Numbered from the stretch's first letter, positions 15,066 to 23,965 are shown. The stretch: DNA of 64,000 nucleotides from Sinomonas sp. ASV486 (GCF_030908215.1 NZ_JAVFJK010000004.1:220921-284920), one strand, 5' to 3'. Notes: generated from the letters alone by a model not told the origin. Numbers and translations are program-made.

Positions 15066-16676
15066 ATGCCGACTGCAGGACTACGGTCCGCTGCGGAGCT
15101 CGAGTTCATCTCGCGCCACCCGGACGCCCTCCATGGTTCGCTCAGCCTCGATCCCCAGGCCCTCGACACTCCGGATGGGGTGTCCCAGGCGCTTCGGGCA
15201 CTCGCAGACTTCGATTCCTTCAGCGCCAGCCTGCGCGCACTCCTCATCGACCGGCACACCCAGCACGTGGCAGAGACTCCTCTGGCGGGGCGGGAATCGC
15301 AGCCCACCCGGTTCGGTGGGGACGTCGAGCACGCCGCTGCGGTCGCCGAGATAGCCTCCCTGCAGAACACATCGGAGGCTGCCGCCGCTCGGACCATGAA
15401 TTTCTCCGTGGCCCTCGTCAACCTCCACCCAGCGCTCCACGAGGCCCTCGCGGCGGGAGACATCACCGAGGCCCACGCCCGGGCTATCGTCGATCAGGCG
15501 TCGTCCCTGCCCGAATCCGTCGCCGAGGCCTTCGGCATCGAGGCGCTCTCACGGCTCCATACCCGCAAGGGACGTGTCCGGACCCCGGGCGAGTTCCGCG
15601 CAGTCGTCCGCGATCTGCGTGAGCGCCTCCACCCGGAGTCGATCGTGAGGCGGCGCGCGGCCGCACGCGAAGATCGCCGCGTGTGGCTCCAGCCGGACGA
15701 GGACGGCATGTGCACGCTGTCCGCGCTCCTGCCCGCCGAGACGGCAACATCCATGTACGCGCGCATCGACGCGGTCGCACGCTCGGCTCGCGGCCGCGAG
15801 GGCGAGGTCAGGACGCTCGCCCAGCTACGTGCCGACGCGTTCATCAACCTGGCCCTCGCGGACAGGCTCGATCCGGCCAGCACCGGAACGCCCGCGGCGT
15901 CCGTACCGTCTCCCGAAGAACTGCTCGGCGGCGTCAAGGCGGAGATCGTCGTGCATATTCCGCTCGCGGTGGCGCTCGGAGCGTCCGACGACGTTGCCCA
16001 GCTCGAGGGCTACGGCGTTATCGACGCCGATACCGCGCGGCTGCTTGCGGCGGCCGCGCCGACGTGGCAGCGCATCTTCACGGACGACGAGGGGGTTCCC
16101 GTCAAGCTCGGGCGGAGCACCTATCGACCGCCGGCAGGCTTGGTCCGCTTCATCCAGTACCGCGATGGCACGTGTCTCGTCCCCGGATGTTCGTGCGCGG
16201 CGAGGCGGTCTGAGATCGACCACACGATCGAATGGCAGGACGGCGGCACTACCGATGCCGAGAACCTCACCCTGCTCTGCCCCAAGCACCACGCACTGAA
16301 GTCACTGGCCCTCTTTCGTCTCCGCAGAGAGGCAGCCGAGGGCTCGGCGCCCACCGTCGCGGGCACGAAGCTCCCCAAAGAGCCACCCAAGGTCAGCGGC
16401 CAGCTCCTCTGGGAAACCCTTCTCGGCACAATTCTGCCCGCCGAGCCCCTGAGCCGCGACCACATCCTGGGACCGCGAACCGTCAGGCTCCCCGCCGGAC
16501 CAGTTGAAACAGTCGAAACTGCCGAACTGGCCGGGCCGCGCGGTCCGCGCGGGCCGCGAGACCCCGAAATGCCTCCTACGCCAACGCCGCGCGACTCCCC
16601 ATTACCTAAGCCGCCACCGGCGCGCGGTTCATGGGACATTCAAACGTCTGACGGCGACGAACCGCCGCCCTTCTAA
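15066..16676 (+). CDS. DUF222 / HNH endonuclease domain protein (13E12-like)
   Basis: 536-aa protein. The N-terminal two-thirds is a DUF222 (13E12 repeat-like) region with ALVNLHPALHEALAAGDITEAHARAIVDQA. An HNH nuclease module follows at about residues 365-415: RDGTCLVPGCSC, RRSEIDHTIEWQDGGTTDAENLTLLCPKHHALKS, with paired Cys ligands and the D-H/H residues of the active site. The C-terminal 80 residues are Pro/Arg-rich and low in complexity. Such genes are multicopy in Micrococcaceae and mycobacteria. Their role is unclear and may be in DNA repair or mobile DNA. The ATG lies 10 nt after GAGGGGG. Confidence 0.85.
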   Translation: MPTAGLRSAAELEFISRHPDALHGSLSLDPQALDTPDGVSQALRALADFDSFSASLRALLIDRHTQHVAETPLAGRESQPTRFGGDVEHAAAVAEIASLQNTSEAAAARTMNFSVALVNLHPALHEALAAGDITEAHARAIVDQASSLPESVAEAFGIEALSRLHTRKGRVRTPGEFRAVVRDLRERLHPESIVRRRAAAREDRRVWLQPDEDGMCTLSALLPAETATSMYARIDAVARSARGREGEVRTLAQLRADAFINLALADRLDPASTGTPAASVPSPEELLGGVKAEIVVHIPLAVALGASDDVAQLEGYGVIDADTARLLAAAAPTWQRIFTDDEGVPVKLGRSTYRPPAGLVRFIQYRDGTCLVPGCSCAARRSEIDHTIEWQDGGTTDAENLTLLCPKHHALKSLALFRLRREAAEGSAPTVAGTKLPKEPPKVSGQLLWETLLGTILPAEPLSRDHILGPRTVRLPAGPVETVETAELAGPRGPRGPRDPEMPPTPTPRDSPLPKPPPARGSWDIQTSDGDEPPPF

Positions 16677-16705
16677 GACGCGTCGCTTCGGCTGCCTTCA
16701 ACATC

Positions 16706-16807
16706 CCGCGCTCATCCAGCGTCCCGCTCGACGCCCCGCGCTCATCCAGCGTCCCGCTCAACGCCCCGCGCTCATCCAGCGTCCCGTCCTGCGTCCCGCT
16801 CAACGCC
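16706..16807. repeat. Tandem 30-bp repeat, about three copies
   Basis: Units begin at 16706, 16736 and 16766 and carry CGCTCATCCAGCGTCCCGCT followed by C(G/A)ACGCC. The third unit is expanded by 12 bp (GTCCTGCGTCCC), with a partial copy after it. The array lies between two convergent genes and runs into the 3' end of the kinase gene, so it supplies that protein's Arg/Asp/Gly-rich C-terminal tail. Confidence 0.8.
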
Positions 16808-17764
16808 CCGTCCTGCGTGTCGGATCTTCTCCTCGACCTCGCCTGCCGACGGGTAAGACGGCTGAGCCCCGGGACGCGTGGTGGCGAGGGCTGCGGCAAC
16901 CGAGGCGTAGCGCGCCGCGTCCTCGAGGCTGTCGCCGGCGGCGAGGCGGACCGTGACGGCAGCGGTGAACCCATCGCCGGCGCCGGTCGTGTCCACCGGC
17001 ACAACCGGCGTGGACTCGAGGGACACCACGGCTGCCGCCGGGTCGGGATCGAGAAGCACTGCGCCTCGGGCGCCTAGGGTCACGATGACCTTGCGGAACC
17101 CGGCCCTGACGAACGCTGGCCCGGCCTCCGCCCAGTCCGTGGCAGTCCAATCCGAACTGGGCTCGAGATCGCCGCTGCCCAGGAGCTGTCCGGCCTCGCG
17201 CGCGTTGACGAGGAGCACGTCCGTGCAGGCTGCGAGCTCAGGGGGGATCGCGGCGTAAGGGGACAGGTTCAGGATGACTGTCGCTCCCGCGTCACGCCCC
17301 GCCTGCGCGGCCGCGAGCACCGTGGGCATGGGGACCTCGAGGCACAGGCACACCACTGCTGCGCCCTCGAAAACAGAGTGCGAGCGCGCCGCCGCAATGT
17401 CCCCAGGGGCCAGCATCCCGTTCGCGCCGGGAATGATCACGATGCTGTTCTCGCCGCGGGCGTCGACAGTGATGCCCGCGACGCCGCTCGGCACACCGGC
17501 AACCACGCGCACCGCCGAGACGTCTACGCCCGCAGCCTCGGCGGAGGCGCGCAGCATCTCGCCGTGGGCGTCGTCCCCGACTGCGCCCACGAGCCGCACC
17601 CTCGCCCCGAGCCGCGCCGCCGCAACGGCCTGATTCGCGCTCTTGCCGCCCGGATGGACGGCGAAGTCGGCGCCCGCCACTGTCTCCCCGGGATCCGGCA
17701 TCCGCTCAGCGGAGAAGACGAGGTCCGCGTTCAACGAGCCCACCACAACCACGCTGGAGTCCAT
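16772..17764 (-). CDS. Ribokinase-like PfkB-family carbohydrate kinase
   Basis: 330-aa PfkB-family sugar kinase, most like ribokinase. It has VVGSLNADLVFSAERMPDPGETV, the ribokinase signature HPGGKSANQAVAAARLGA (about residues 37-54), and the anion hole and catalytic base DTTGAGDGFTAAV. It would phosphorylate ribose or a related nucleoside or sugar. The ATG at 17764 is favoured because TACCAT lies 7 nt upstream; an ATG three codons earlier also fits. The C-terminal tail (VERDAGRDAG) comes from the tandem repeat at the gene end and is probably not functional. Confidence 0.85.
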   Translation of the reverse strand: MDSSVVVVGSLNADLVFSAERMPDPGETVAGADFAVHPGGKSANQAVAAARLGARVRLVGAVGDDAHGEMLRASAEAAGVDVSAVRVVAGVPSGVAGITVDARGENSIVIIPGANGMLAPGDIAAARSHSVFEGAAVVCLCLEVPMPTVLAAAQAGRDAGATVILNLSPYAAIPPELAACTDVLLVNAREAGQLLGSGDLEPSSDWTATDWAEAGPAFVRAGFRKVIVTLGARGAVLLDPDPAAAVVSLESTPVVPVDTTGAGDGFTAAVTVRLAAGDSLEDAARYASVAAALATTRPGAQPSYPSAGEVEEKIRHAGRGVERDAGRDAG

Positions 17765-17834
17765 GCGAGTCATGGTAGGCGGCTCCGCGATGAGGTCTCC
17801 GCGCTGGGCACTGCCTCCCCACGCGAAAGGCGAC

Positions 17835-17869
17835 GCGCACGACGGCGGGTGGGTGCCGCCGTCGTGCGC
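17835..17869. terminator. Perfect 14-bp hairpin made of the GCGCACGACGG motif pair
   Basis: GCGCACGACGGCGG, a 7-nt loop (GTGGGTG) and CCGCCGTCGTGCGC form a perfect stem. It lies between the S53 peptidase gene and the downstream kinase gene on the minus strand. It has no T-run. It could end transcription of the peptidase gene, and it is the cleanest member of the dispersed palindrome family. Confidence 0.6.
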
Positions 17870-17920
17870 CTCGCCGTCACGCCCCTCGCTCACGGTGAGA
17901 AGGCGCCTGAGGAGCTTGCC

Positions 17921-19915
17921 TCAGTGCTGGGCCGCGACCTGCTGCGCGAACGCCTCGGTCATGCTTCCGACGCCCGTGACGTCGTCATAGCCCTTCGTCG
18001 CCGTCAGGGACGTGTCGAGGCCCAGGGTCGCCATCCAGGTGAGGCCCGTGGCCGGGTAGGCGCGGACGAGGTTGATGGAAGTCGCTGGGGAGGTGACATC
18101 CCTCATCGCAGCGCCCGGGGCGGCTGCCGCCTGATAGACCGCCGGGTTCGCGAAGCCGATTCGCTTGTTGGACGCAGCCTGCGCGCTGGCCATGAGCCCC
18201 GCCGTGAGCGGGCACGAGAGCGAGGTGCCGCCGATCCGCTCCTCGGAGTAGCTGCCGGTGTTCAGCGAGTGGTCGTTGGTGATGGGGCTGAAGCCGATCC
18301 GGAACCCCGTCCACACATCAGCGAGCGCCGAGACGTCCGGCGAAACGCGCTTGCCGTTCGCGAGCGACGCCGGAACGAGCCCGGTCTGGTATGCAGGCTG
18401 GTCGAAGTCCGCGCTCCGGCCGCCGCCGGCACCGTACTGGAAGACGCCCGGAAGTGCACCGGCGTAGGTCAGAGTACCGTCGGCCTGCGCGAGGATCCGC
18501 TGGCGCGTGGTTCCCCACGCGGTCTCCCACAGATAGTTGTTGGACTGGTCGAGCGCGAGGCTCGTGCCGCCCACCGACGTCACGAATGGCGAGCTCGCCG
18601 GGAAGTCCGGGGAGGTGTAGCCGAGCGCCTTCTTCTCGTCGCCGCTGTCGCCGCTCGAGAAGTACAGCCCGATGCCCTCGGCCGCGGCCTGGAGGTGCTG
18701 GTGGACCTCCCCTGCGAGCTGATCGGGCGCTACGGCCTCGCCGACGTACCCGTAGCTGTTGCTCACGATGTTCGCGAGCTGGCCGTCGAGGATCTTCGAC
18801 ATGGCGATGTCCAGCCCACCGGCACAATTCGAGCCTCCGGCGTAGAGGATGTTCGCGCCAGGGGCGGTGGAGTGCACGGCCTCGACGTCGAGCGCCTCTT
18901 CGCCCTGCCAGCCACTCGGCTCTGCGCAGAGCGCCTGGTCGTAATAGACGCTCGGAAGGATCTCGCGGTAGGAAGTCGAGGTCAGCGCCGGAAGGCCGTG
19001 GAGCGACGCGTACTGGTTGGCGTCAGAGAGCATCGTGGGCGCCGCGAAGGCGTCGATGATCGCCACAGTCTGCCCCGCGCCGGCCGTCGCATTCATCGCG
19101 ACGCCGTTGCCGAGTCCATACGTCGCCTGGATCTGGCCTGGCGTATAGCCGCACAGGACGGTCGGGGCCGACGTCGCGCCGGTCGCGGTCCTGGGGACCG
19201 TCACCTCGTGTTCGTCCCAGTAGTGGGAGCACGGAGTCGCGACCGGCACTGCGGAAGCGGTCTGGCCGCCCGGCGAGGCGTCCGCGCCGTCGGCAATGTT
19301 GTCCGGGCGGGTGAGGAGGCGGCCCTGATCGATGCTGACGGACGAGACCAGGCCGGCGATGTCGCCGGGAACGGTCGGTGCCCGGTCCGGCCCGATGAGA
19401 TCGGTGCCCTGCACGGAGTACGTCTGTTCCGCGACCTGGAATGCTGCGTTGACCTCCGCGACGGTGCCACGGAAGACGACGTACATCCCACTGTCCGGCA
19501 CCCCCGTGATGACCATGCCCTGCGCCTGGATCCAGGCGACCACCTTGTCTGTAGCCGCCTGCGCGGGCGCGTATTGGGACTTCCACTGGGCGGCAGTCAG
19601 GTACTGGCCGTACTGCGGGTTTCCGGGAGTCGAGACGGCAGTAGCGAAGGCCGTGGCCGCTGCTTCGTTGGGCAGCTTGAGGTATATCTCCCCCTCGACG
19701 GTGGTGTTGGTCAGGGGGATCCCAGTCTTCGTCCGTGCCCCGGCCCACGGCGGCACTGAGCCGGGGAAGGACTTGGAACTCGAGGGCGGCGGATTGGGCG
19801 GCGCCGCCGCGGCGCTCGATACACCTACCGCCGCGAGTCCGAGGGTGCAGCCCACGGCCGCGGTGGCGGCGAGGGCACGCAGGGAAAACCGATGAGAACC
19901 GCGATGGGGCGCCAT
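17921..19915 (-). CDS. Secreted S53 (sedolisin/kumamolisin) peptidase precursor
   Basis: 664-aa secreted serine-carboxyl peptidase active at acid pH. A signal peptide (residues 1 to about 38, ending in AAA) is followed by a pro-domain (about 40-200) and a catalytic domain. The Glu/Asp pair is seen in GWQGEEALDVEAVH, the oxyanion Asp in SSGDSGDEKKA, and the catalytic Ser in GGTSLSCPLTAG. A C-terminal calcium-site motif (GYDDVTGVGSM) is present. GGGAGAAGAAG precedes the ATG. It probably feeds the cell peptides from outside; no partner gene is adjacent. Confidence 0.92.
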   Translation of the reverse strand: MAPHRGSHRFSLRALAATAAVGCTLGLAAVGVSSAAAAPPNPPPSSSKSFPGSVPPWAGARTKTGIPLTNTTVEGEIYLKLPNEAAATAFATAVSTPGNPQYGQYLTAAQWKSQYAPAQAATDKVVAWIQAQGMVITGVPDSGMYVVFRGTVAEVNAAFQVAEQTYSVQGTDLIGPDRAPTVPGDIAGLVSSVSIDQGRLLTRPDNIADGADASPGGQTASAVPVATPCSHYWDEHEVTVPRTATGATSAPTVLCGYTPGQIQATYGLGNGVAMNATAGAGQTVAIIDAFAAPTMLSDANQYASLHGLPALTSTSYREILPSVYYDQALCAEPSGWQGEEALDVEAVHSTAPGANILYAGGSNCAGGLDIAMSKILDGQLANIVSNSYGYVGEAVAPDQLAGEVHQHLQAAAEGIGLYFSSGDSGDEKKALGYTSPDFPASSPFVTSVGGTSLALDQSNNYLWETAWGTTRQRILAQADGTLTYAGALPGVFQYGAGGGRSADFDQPAYQTGLVPASLANGKRVSPDVSALADVWTGFRIGFSPITNDHSLNTGSYSEERIGGTSLSCPLTAGLMASAQAASNKRIGFANPAVYQAAAAPGAAMRDVTSPATSINLVRAYPATGLTWMATLGLDTSLTATKGYDDVTGVGSMTEAFAQQVAAQH

Positions 19916-20021
19916 GCTTCTTCTCCCGTTCTGCCGGACACCCCAGCGGGTCCGGCTGCAGCGAGACTAGTTGTGAAGCGACCCTTGCAGGAAGTGCGCA
20001 GAAGCTGAGAGTTTGCCATGA

Positions 20022-20051
20022 GTTTTGCGACAGCCAAGGTAGCCGTTAGGC
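20022..20051 (+). promoter_or_regulatory. Probable promoter of the terC transcript
   Basis: TTGCGA (about 20025) and TAGGCT (20047-20052) have roughly 16-17 bp between them and precede the riboswitch-like leader by about 10 nt. Confidence 0.4.
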
Positions 20052-20060
20052 TGGACTCTG

Positions 20061-20192
20061 CGCAGGGGAGTATCCCAAGCGCTGCACACGTCAGCACGTC
20101 GGGCGCCGGAGCCCGGCCGGGTGCAGCGGCCAGCCCACACATCGGGCGGGTGGAGAGACTTGTGGCGATATCGCCTACCTGCGAAAGGGACC
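20061..20192 (+). ncRNA. yybP-ykoY-like (manganese) riboswitch in the terC leader
   Basis: The leader begins with GGGGAGTA (20065-20072), the hallmark 5' strand of the yybP-ykoY aptamer. Several GC-rich hairpins follow. It ends with CCTACCTGCGAAAGGGACC (about 20174-20192), which resembles the conserved L3 loop and closing strand. It stands directly before a TerC/Alx-family gene, the most common target of this Mn2+-sensing class (established for alx and mntP in E. coli). The ribosome site of terC lies within the closing strand, so control at translation is plausible. Confidence 0.65.
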
Positions 20193-20198
20193 CTTTCC

Positions 20199-21386
20199 AT
20201 GTCCGTATCACCGCTCGTCTGGACCATCACCATCGTGGTGATCCTGGCCCTGCTGGCCTTCGACTACTTCTTCCACATCCGCAAGGCGCACGTGCCCACG
20301 CTCAGGGAAGCGGCGGTGTGGTCCTCGATCTACGTCGGCGCCGCGGTGCTGTTCGGCGTCGTCCTGCTCGTCTTCGGCGGCTCGACCATGGGCGGCGAGT
20401 ATTTCGCCGGCTTCATCACGGAGAAGGCCCTCTCCGTGGACAACCTCTTCGTGTTCCTGGTGATCATGGCGAGCTTCCGGGTTCCTCGCGAGGACCAGCA
20501 GAAGGTCCTCCTGTTCGGCATCGTGTTCGCCCTCATCGCGCGCTCAGCGTTCATCTTCGCCGGCGTGGCGCTCATCAACGCGTTCTCGTGGGTCTTCTAT
20601 CTCTTCGGCCTCATCCTGCTCATCACCGCCGGCAACCTGCTCAAGGGCGAAGACTCAGGCGATGAGGAGGCGGACAACTTCGTCATACGCCTGGCCCGCA
20701 AGTTCCTGCGCACCTCCGAGCACTACGACGGCGACAGGCTCTTCACCGTTGAGAACGGCAAACGCGTCCTCACCCCCATGCTCCTCGTCATGGTCGCAAT
20801 CGGCGGCACGGACCTGCTCTTCGCCCTCGACTCGATTCCGGCGATCTTCGGCCTGACCCAGAACGCGTACGTCGTCTTCACCGCGACCGCGTTCTCGCTC
20901 ATGGGCCTGCGCCAGCTGTTCTTCCTGCTCGACGGCCTGCTCGACCGCCTCATCTACCTCTCGTACGGCCTCGCCGCGATCCTCGCGTTCATCGGCGTCA
21001 AGCTCGTCCTCCACGCGCTGCACGAGAACAACCTGCCGTTCATCAACGGCGGCGAGCACGTCCAGGTCTTCGAGATCACGACCGGCCTCTCCCTCACGGT
21101 GATCATCGGCGTCCTGCTCGTCACGGTCATCGCCTCGCTGTTCAGCAAGGCGGGCAAGGCGCACGCAGCCGTCAACAATGCCCGCCGCCATGCCGAGAGC
21201 TACCTCGACCTCGAGTACACGGCCGACCCCACCGAGCGCGAGCGGGTCTATCGGGAGCTCCTCGATGAAGAGAAGGACATCCTCGAGATGGACAAGAAGT
21301 ACCGCGACAAGGTCAAGGACATCGACGCGATCCGCGCGAAGGTCGCCGAGGCGCATGCGAGGCACGCGGACTTCCTCGCGCGCTGA
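20199..21386 (+). CDS. TerC/Alx-family membrane protein (probable Mn2+ exporter)
   Basis: 395-aa protein with about nine hydrophobic helices. TerC motifs are ITEKALSVDNLFVFLVIMASF (about residues 73-93) and AIGGTDLLFALDSIPAIFGLT in the second half, each with the membrane Asp thought to bind metal. A charged cytoplasmic tail (about 320-395) is rich in Glu, Lys and Arg and looks like a coiled coil. Members export manganese or protect against tellurite. The ATG at 20199 follows GAAAGGGA; a longer frame upstream covers the riboswitch leader and is not coding. Confidence 0.88.
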   Translation: MSVSPLVWTITIVVILALLAFDYFFHIRKAHVPTLREAAVWSSIYVGAAVLFGVVLLVFGGSTMGGEYFAGFITEKALSVDNLFVFLVIMASFRVPREDQQKVLLFGIVFALIARSAFIFAGVALINAFSWVFYLFGLILLITAGNLLKGEDSGDEEADNFVIRLARKFLRTSEHYDGDRLFTVENGKRVLTPMLLVMVAIGGTDLLFALDSIPAIFGLTQNAYVVFTATAFSLMGLRQLFFLLDGLLDRLIYLSYGLAAILAFIGVKLVLHALHENNLPFINGGEHVQVFEITTGLSLTVIIGVLLVTVIASLFSKAGKAHAAVNNARRHAESYLDLEYTADPTERERVYRELLDEEKDILEMDKKYRDKVKDIDAIRAKVAEAHARHADFLAR

Positions 21387-21436
21387 CCACGGTGGTCTGG
21401 TGGGGGCAGAACCACGCGGGTGGAGATGAACTTGAT

Positions 21437-23824
21437 CTATCGGGAGGTGGCCGTCCGTTCCGGCCCGGTGTGACCGGCGATCCACGCCGCGATCTGGACG
21501 CGAGAAGTGAACCCCAGCTTGGCGAGGATGTTCTCGACGTGGCCGTCGACCGTCCGTGGAGAGACGACGAGGGCCGCTGCGATCTCCTTGTTGCTGCGGC
21601 CTTCGGCGACGAGAGCAGCAATCTGGTGTTCCCGTTTGGTAAGCTTTGGGCCCGTCGTGTCGCGCTCCGGCCGCGGCGTCGTGGCGGCCTCCGGTGCGGG
21701 GGGTCCTGATCTGGCCGTGGCTAGAGCGAGTTCGATCGCCCTCTCCTTGGTCGGCACGGGAGGCAGAGCGAGGATGGCCTCGAACCGAGGCCCGCCCAGC
21801 CCCCGCCGGATGAGGGATGCGGCCCGTTCGGAATCGGCTTGGAGGTGCGGGCCGAAGGCTGAGATCGCTGTCCCGAGGCCCTTCCACACGGACTGGGCGG
21901 TGTGGAAGAGGACGGCGGCGTCCTCGTAGCGCCCGGTGGACGCAGTCGTCCAAGAGGTCTCATCGATCGTGAGCGCGATGCAGATGCCGTCCAGAAAGCC
22001 CTGCTGTATCTCGAGCGCAGCGATCTGACACTGCCGCGCGGCGTCGAGATCACCTAGATCGCGTTGGCAGAGTCCCGACACCCAATGGGAATAAGCCTGG
22101 GTCCAACGTTCACCGAGCTCCTCGCTTTCCCTGATGGCTTCCTGGCACGCGGCGAGTCCTTCTCGAGGACGTCCGGCATACGTTTGGGCCCACGACCGCT
22201 GGAAGAGCGCTATGAGTGCCGACATCGTGTCACCGACCCGGCGGTGGACGGCGATGGCTGCGTCGAACATTGCCAACGCGGGCTCCAGATTCCCTCCGAA
22301 GAGCTCGCGCAGCGCGTCCCAGTGGTCGGCATGGGCCGCAAGGACAGGATCATTCAGCAGGCGTGCGACGCGCCGGCACTCCTGCAGGTAACTGCGGGCG
22401 AGGCCCCTGTCGCCCTGAACGAGGCAAACCCATGCGGCGGCCCAGAGCGCATCCCCCCGCTCGGGGGTTGGTTCAGAAGAGAGCGCCAAGAAGCGGTCGA
22501 GCCACCGGCGCCCGTCGCTCAGGTTGCCGCCGGCGTGCCAGTGGTACCTCAGCAGCGCCGCGAGGCGCATCCCGGCGAGCTCCTCTCCCGGGGTGGAGGC
22601 TGACCAGTCAAGGGCCGAGAGGAGGTTGGCGTGGTCCCTCCGGGCCGCCGCGAGGCGCTCGGCCTGATCGGGACCGCACCACGAGGAGACCATTCTCGCC
22701 GCACGTGCGAGGAAGTGGTCGCGCTGCCGGCGGCGCAGCTGGGAGGCCTCGCCCGCGGCGTCGAGGAGCTCGGCGCCGTACTCCCGGAAGGTCATGAGCT
22801 GGCGGTAGCGCACCCGGCCGCCGCCCAGTTCACGAGGGCCCTCGAGCCGCTCGGCCAGTACCAGCGACTTGGAGACGAGGCGGTCCAAGAGGTCCAAGAC
22901 GTCCTCCCGCGTGACCTCGCCGAAACCGCAGACGTCCTCGGCGGCCTCGAGGTCGAATCCCCCGGGGAACGCGGCCAGACGCGCCCATAGGAGTCGCTCT
23001 GCCGGGCTGCAGAGCTCGTAGCTCCAGTCGACGAGGGCCCGAAGGGTCTGCTGCCGCGGGACGGCGACGCGACTGTTGCCGGTGAGGAGGTCGAAGCGCC
23101 GGTCGAGCCGCTCCACGAGCTGGATGACTGAGAGGGAGCGCAACCGCGAGGCCGCAAGCTCGATCGCCAGCGGCATGCCGTCGAGCCTCTGGCACAGCTG
23201 CGCGACCGCGTGTCGGTTGGCGTCGGTGATTTCGAAGGTCGGGTCCACGCTGCGCGCCCTGTCCACGAGCAGGCGCACCGATTCGAACCCTTCGAGCGGG
23301 TCGGCCCCTGGCTGCGATTCTGCGGGCGCAGGGAGTGGCGGCACGCTGTAGACCTGCTCGCCGGGGATCCCGAGCGGCTCACGGCTCGTCGCGAGGATCC
23401 GCAGCCCTGGGGCGACTTCGAGGAGCTCGGACGCGAGGGGGGCGACGGCGTCGAGCAGGTGCTCACAATTGTCGACGACGATCAGGAGCTCGCGTTCCCT
23501 GAGGTAGTCCGCGAGCCGGTCAAGGGCCGAACGGTTGGACTGGTCGGGCAGCCTCAGGGCAGCGGCGACTTGGGATCCGACCAAGTCGCCGTCCTCCAAC
23601 GCCGCCAGCTCGACCAGCCAAGTGCCGTCCCGGAAGGACTCCCCTGACCTAGCCACGAGTTCAACGGCGAGGCGCGTCTTGCCCACACCGCCGGGGCCCA
23701 CGAGCGTCAGTAGCCGCGAGCGTGACATGAGCTCGCGCATCTCGGCAAGCTCCCGCCGTCTGCCGACAAAGCTCGTCAGGCCCTGGCCCCCGGACATGCG
23801 GCCGACCAGTGCAGCAGTGCTCAT
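21437..23824 (-). CDS. Large ATP-binding LuxR-family regulator, divergent from the monooxygenase operon
   Basis: 795-aa regulator. The N-terminal NTPase has a P-loop GPGGVGKT (residues 43-50), LLIVVDNCEHLL as Walker B, and ILATSREPLGIPGE as the sensor; this is the AfsR/LAL-like STAND ATPase pattern. A long helical, TPR-like middle follows. The C-terminal HTH is KLTKREHQIAALVAEGRSNK onward, the GerE/LuxR type. It is divergent from the diiron monooxygenase genes and is the obvious candidate activator. The ATG follows AGGAGGG and overlaps the stop of a short upstream ORF (ATGA), so translation may be coupled to it. Confidence 0.88.
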   Translation of the reverse strand: MSTAALVGRMSGGQGLTSFVGRRRELAEMRELMSRSRLLTLVGPGGVGKTRLAVELVARSGESFRDGTWLVELAALEDGDLVGSQVAAALRLPDQSNRSALDRLADYLRERELLIVVDNCEHLLDAVAPLASELLEVAPGLRILATSREPLGIPGEQVYSVPPLPAPAESQPGADPLEGFESVRLLVDRARSVDPTFEITDANRHAVAQLCQRLDGMPLAIELAASRLRSLSVIQLVERLDRRFDLLTGNSRVAVPRQQTLRALVDWSYELCSPAERLLWARLAAFPGGFDLEAAEDVCGFGEVTREDVLDLLDRLVSKSLVLAERLEGPRELGGGRVRYRQLMTFREYGAELLDAAGEASQLRRRQRDHFLARAARMVSSWCGPDQAERLAAARRDHANLLSALDWSASTPGEELAGMRLAALLRYHWHAGGNLSDGRRWLDRFLALSSEPTPERGDALWAAAWVCLVQGDRGLARSYLQECRRVARLLNDPVLAAHADHWDALRELFGGNLEPALAMFDAAIAVHRRVGDTMSALIALFQRSWAQTYAGRPREGLAACQEAIRESEELGERWTQAYSHWVSGLCQRDLGDLDAARQCQIAALEIQQGFLDGICIALTIDETSWTTASTGRYEDAAVLFHTAQSVWKGLGTAISAFGPHLQADSERAASLIRRGLGGPRFEAILALPPVPTKERAIELALATARSGPPAPEAATTPRPERDTTGPKLTKREHQIAALVAEGRSNKEIAAALVVSPRTVDGHVENILAKLGFTSRVQIAAWIAGHTGPERTATSR
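21560..21650 (-). other. LuxR/GerE DNA-binding domain of the regulator
   Basis: This subregion encodes the HTH: LTKREHQIAALVAEGRSNKE and VSPRTVDGHVENILAKLGF, with the Val-Glu-Asn-Ile core of the GerE recognition helix. It marks the C-terminal domain of the 795-aa protein. Confidence 0.7.
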
Positions 23825-23910
23825 GACCCTCCTGTGATGCCAAACACGATACAGGTAGCCGAGGGGGTGACTTCACCCTGACCTGGGAAGGGCGAGAACC
23901 CTGCACCCAT
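23821..23910 (-). CDS. 29-codon leader ORF translationally coupled to the luxR gene
   Basis: A second copy of the regulator's own ribosome site and ATG (AGGAGGGTCATG) lies 86 bp upstream of the true start. From that ATG (23910) an open frame of 29 codons runs to a TGA that overlaps the regulator ATG (ATGA). It encodes MGAGFSPFPGQGEVTP and then 13 more residues ending in GITGGS. It arose through a tandem duplication, so it may simply be a by-product. However, the exact coupling would let it set regulator expression. There is no sign of an attenuator such as a codon run. Confidence 0.5.
   Translation of the reverse strand: MGAGFSPFPGQGEVTPSATCIVFGITGGS
23865..23878. promoter_or_regulatory. Operator-like palindrome, copy 1
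   Basis: GGGTGACTTCACCC is a perfect inverted repeat (6-bp arms, 2-bp centre), 41 bp upstream of the regulator ATG and inside duplicated unit 1. Confidence 0.55.
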
Positions 23911-23951
23911 GACCCTCCTGTGATGCCCACCACAATACGGGTAGTCGAGAC

Positions 23952-23965
23952 GGGTGATCTCACCC
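23952..23965. promoter_or_regulatory. Operator-like palindrome, copy 2
   Basis: GGGTGATCTCACCC has the same arms and spacing as copy 1, 87 bp away, roughly eight helical turns. The central bases differ but the arms are intact, which argues that the arms are under selection. Two sites between the regulator and the monooxygenase operon suggest binding by the LuxR protein. Confidence 0.55.

Noticed and set aside
16706-16807. CRISPR array
   Set aside because: Units are contiguous without distinct spacers, there are only three, and no cas gene is present.
17378-19759. 793-codon plus-strand open frame
   Set aside because: It lies opposite the S53 peptidase and kinase genes, which carry clear motifs; this frame has none and is a GC-bias shadow.
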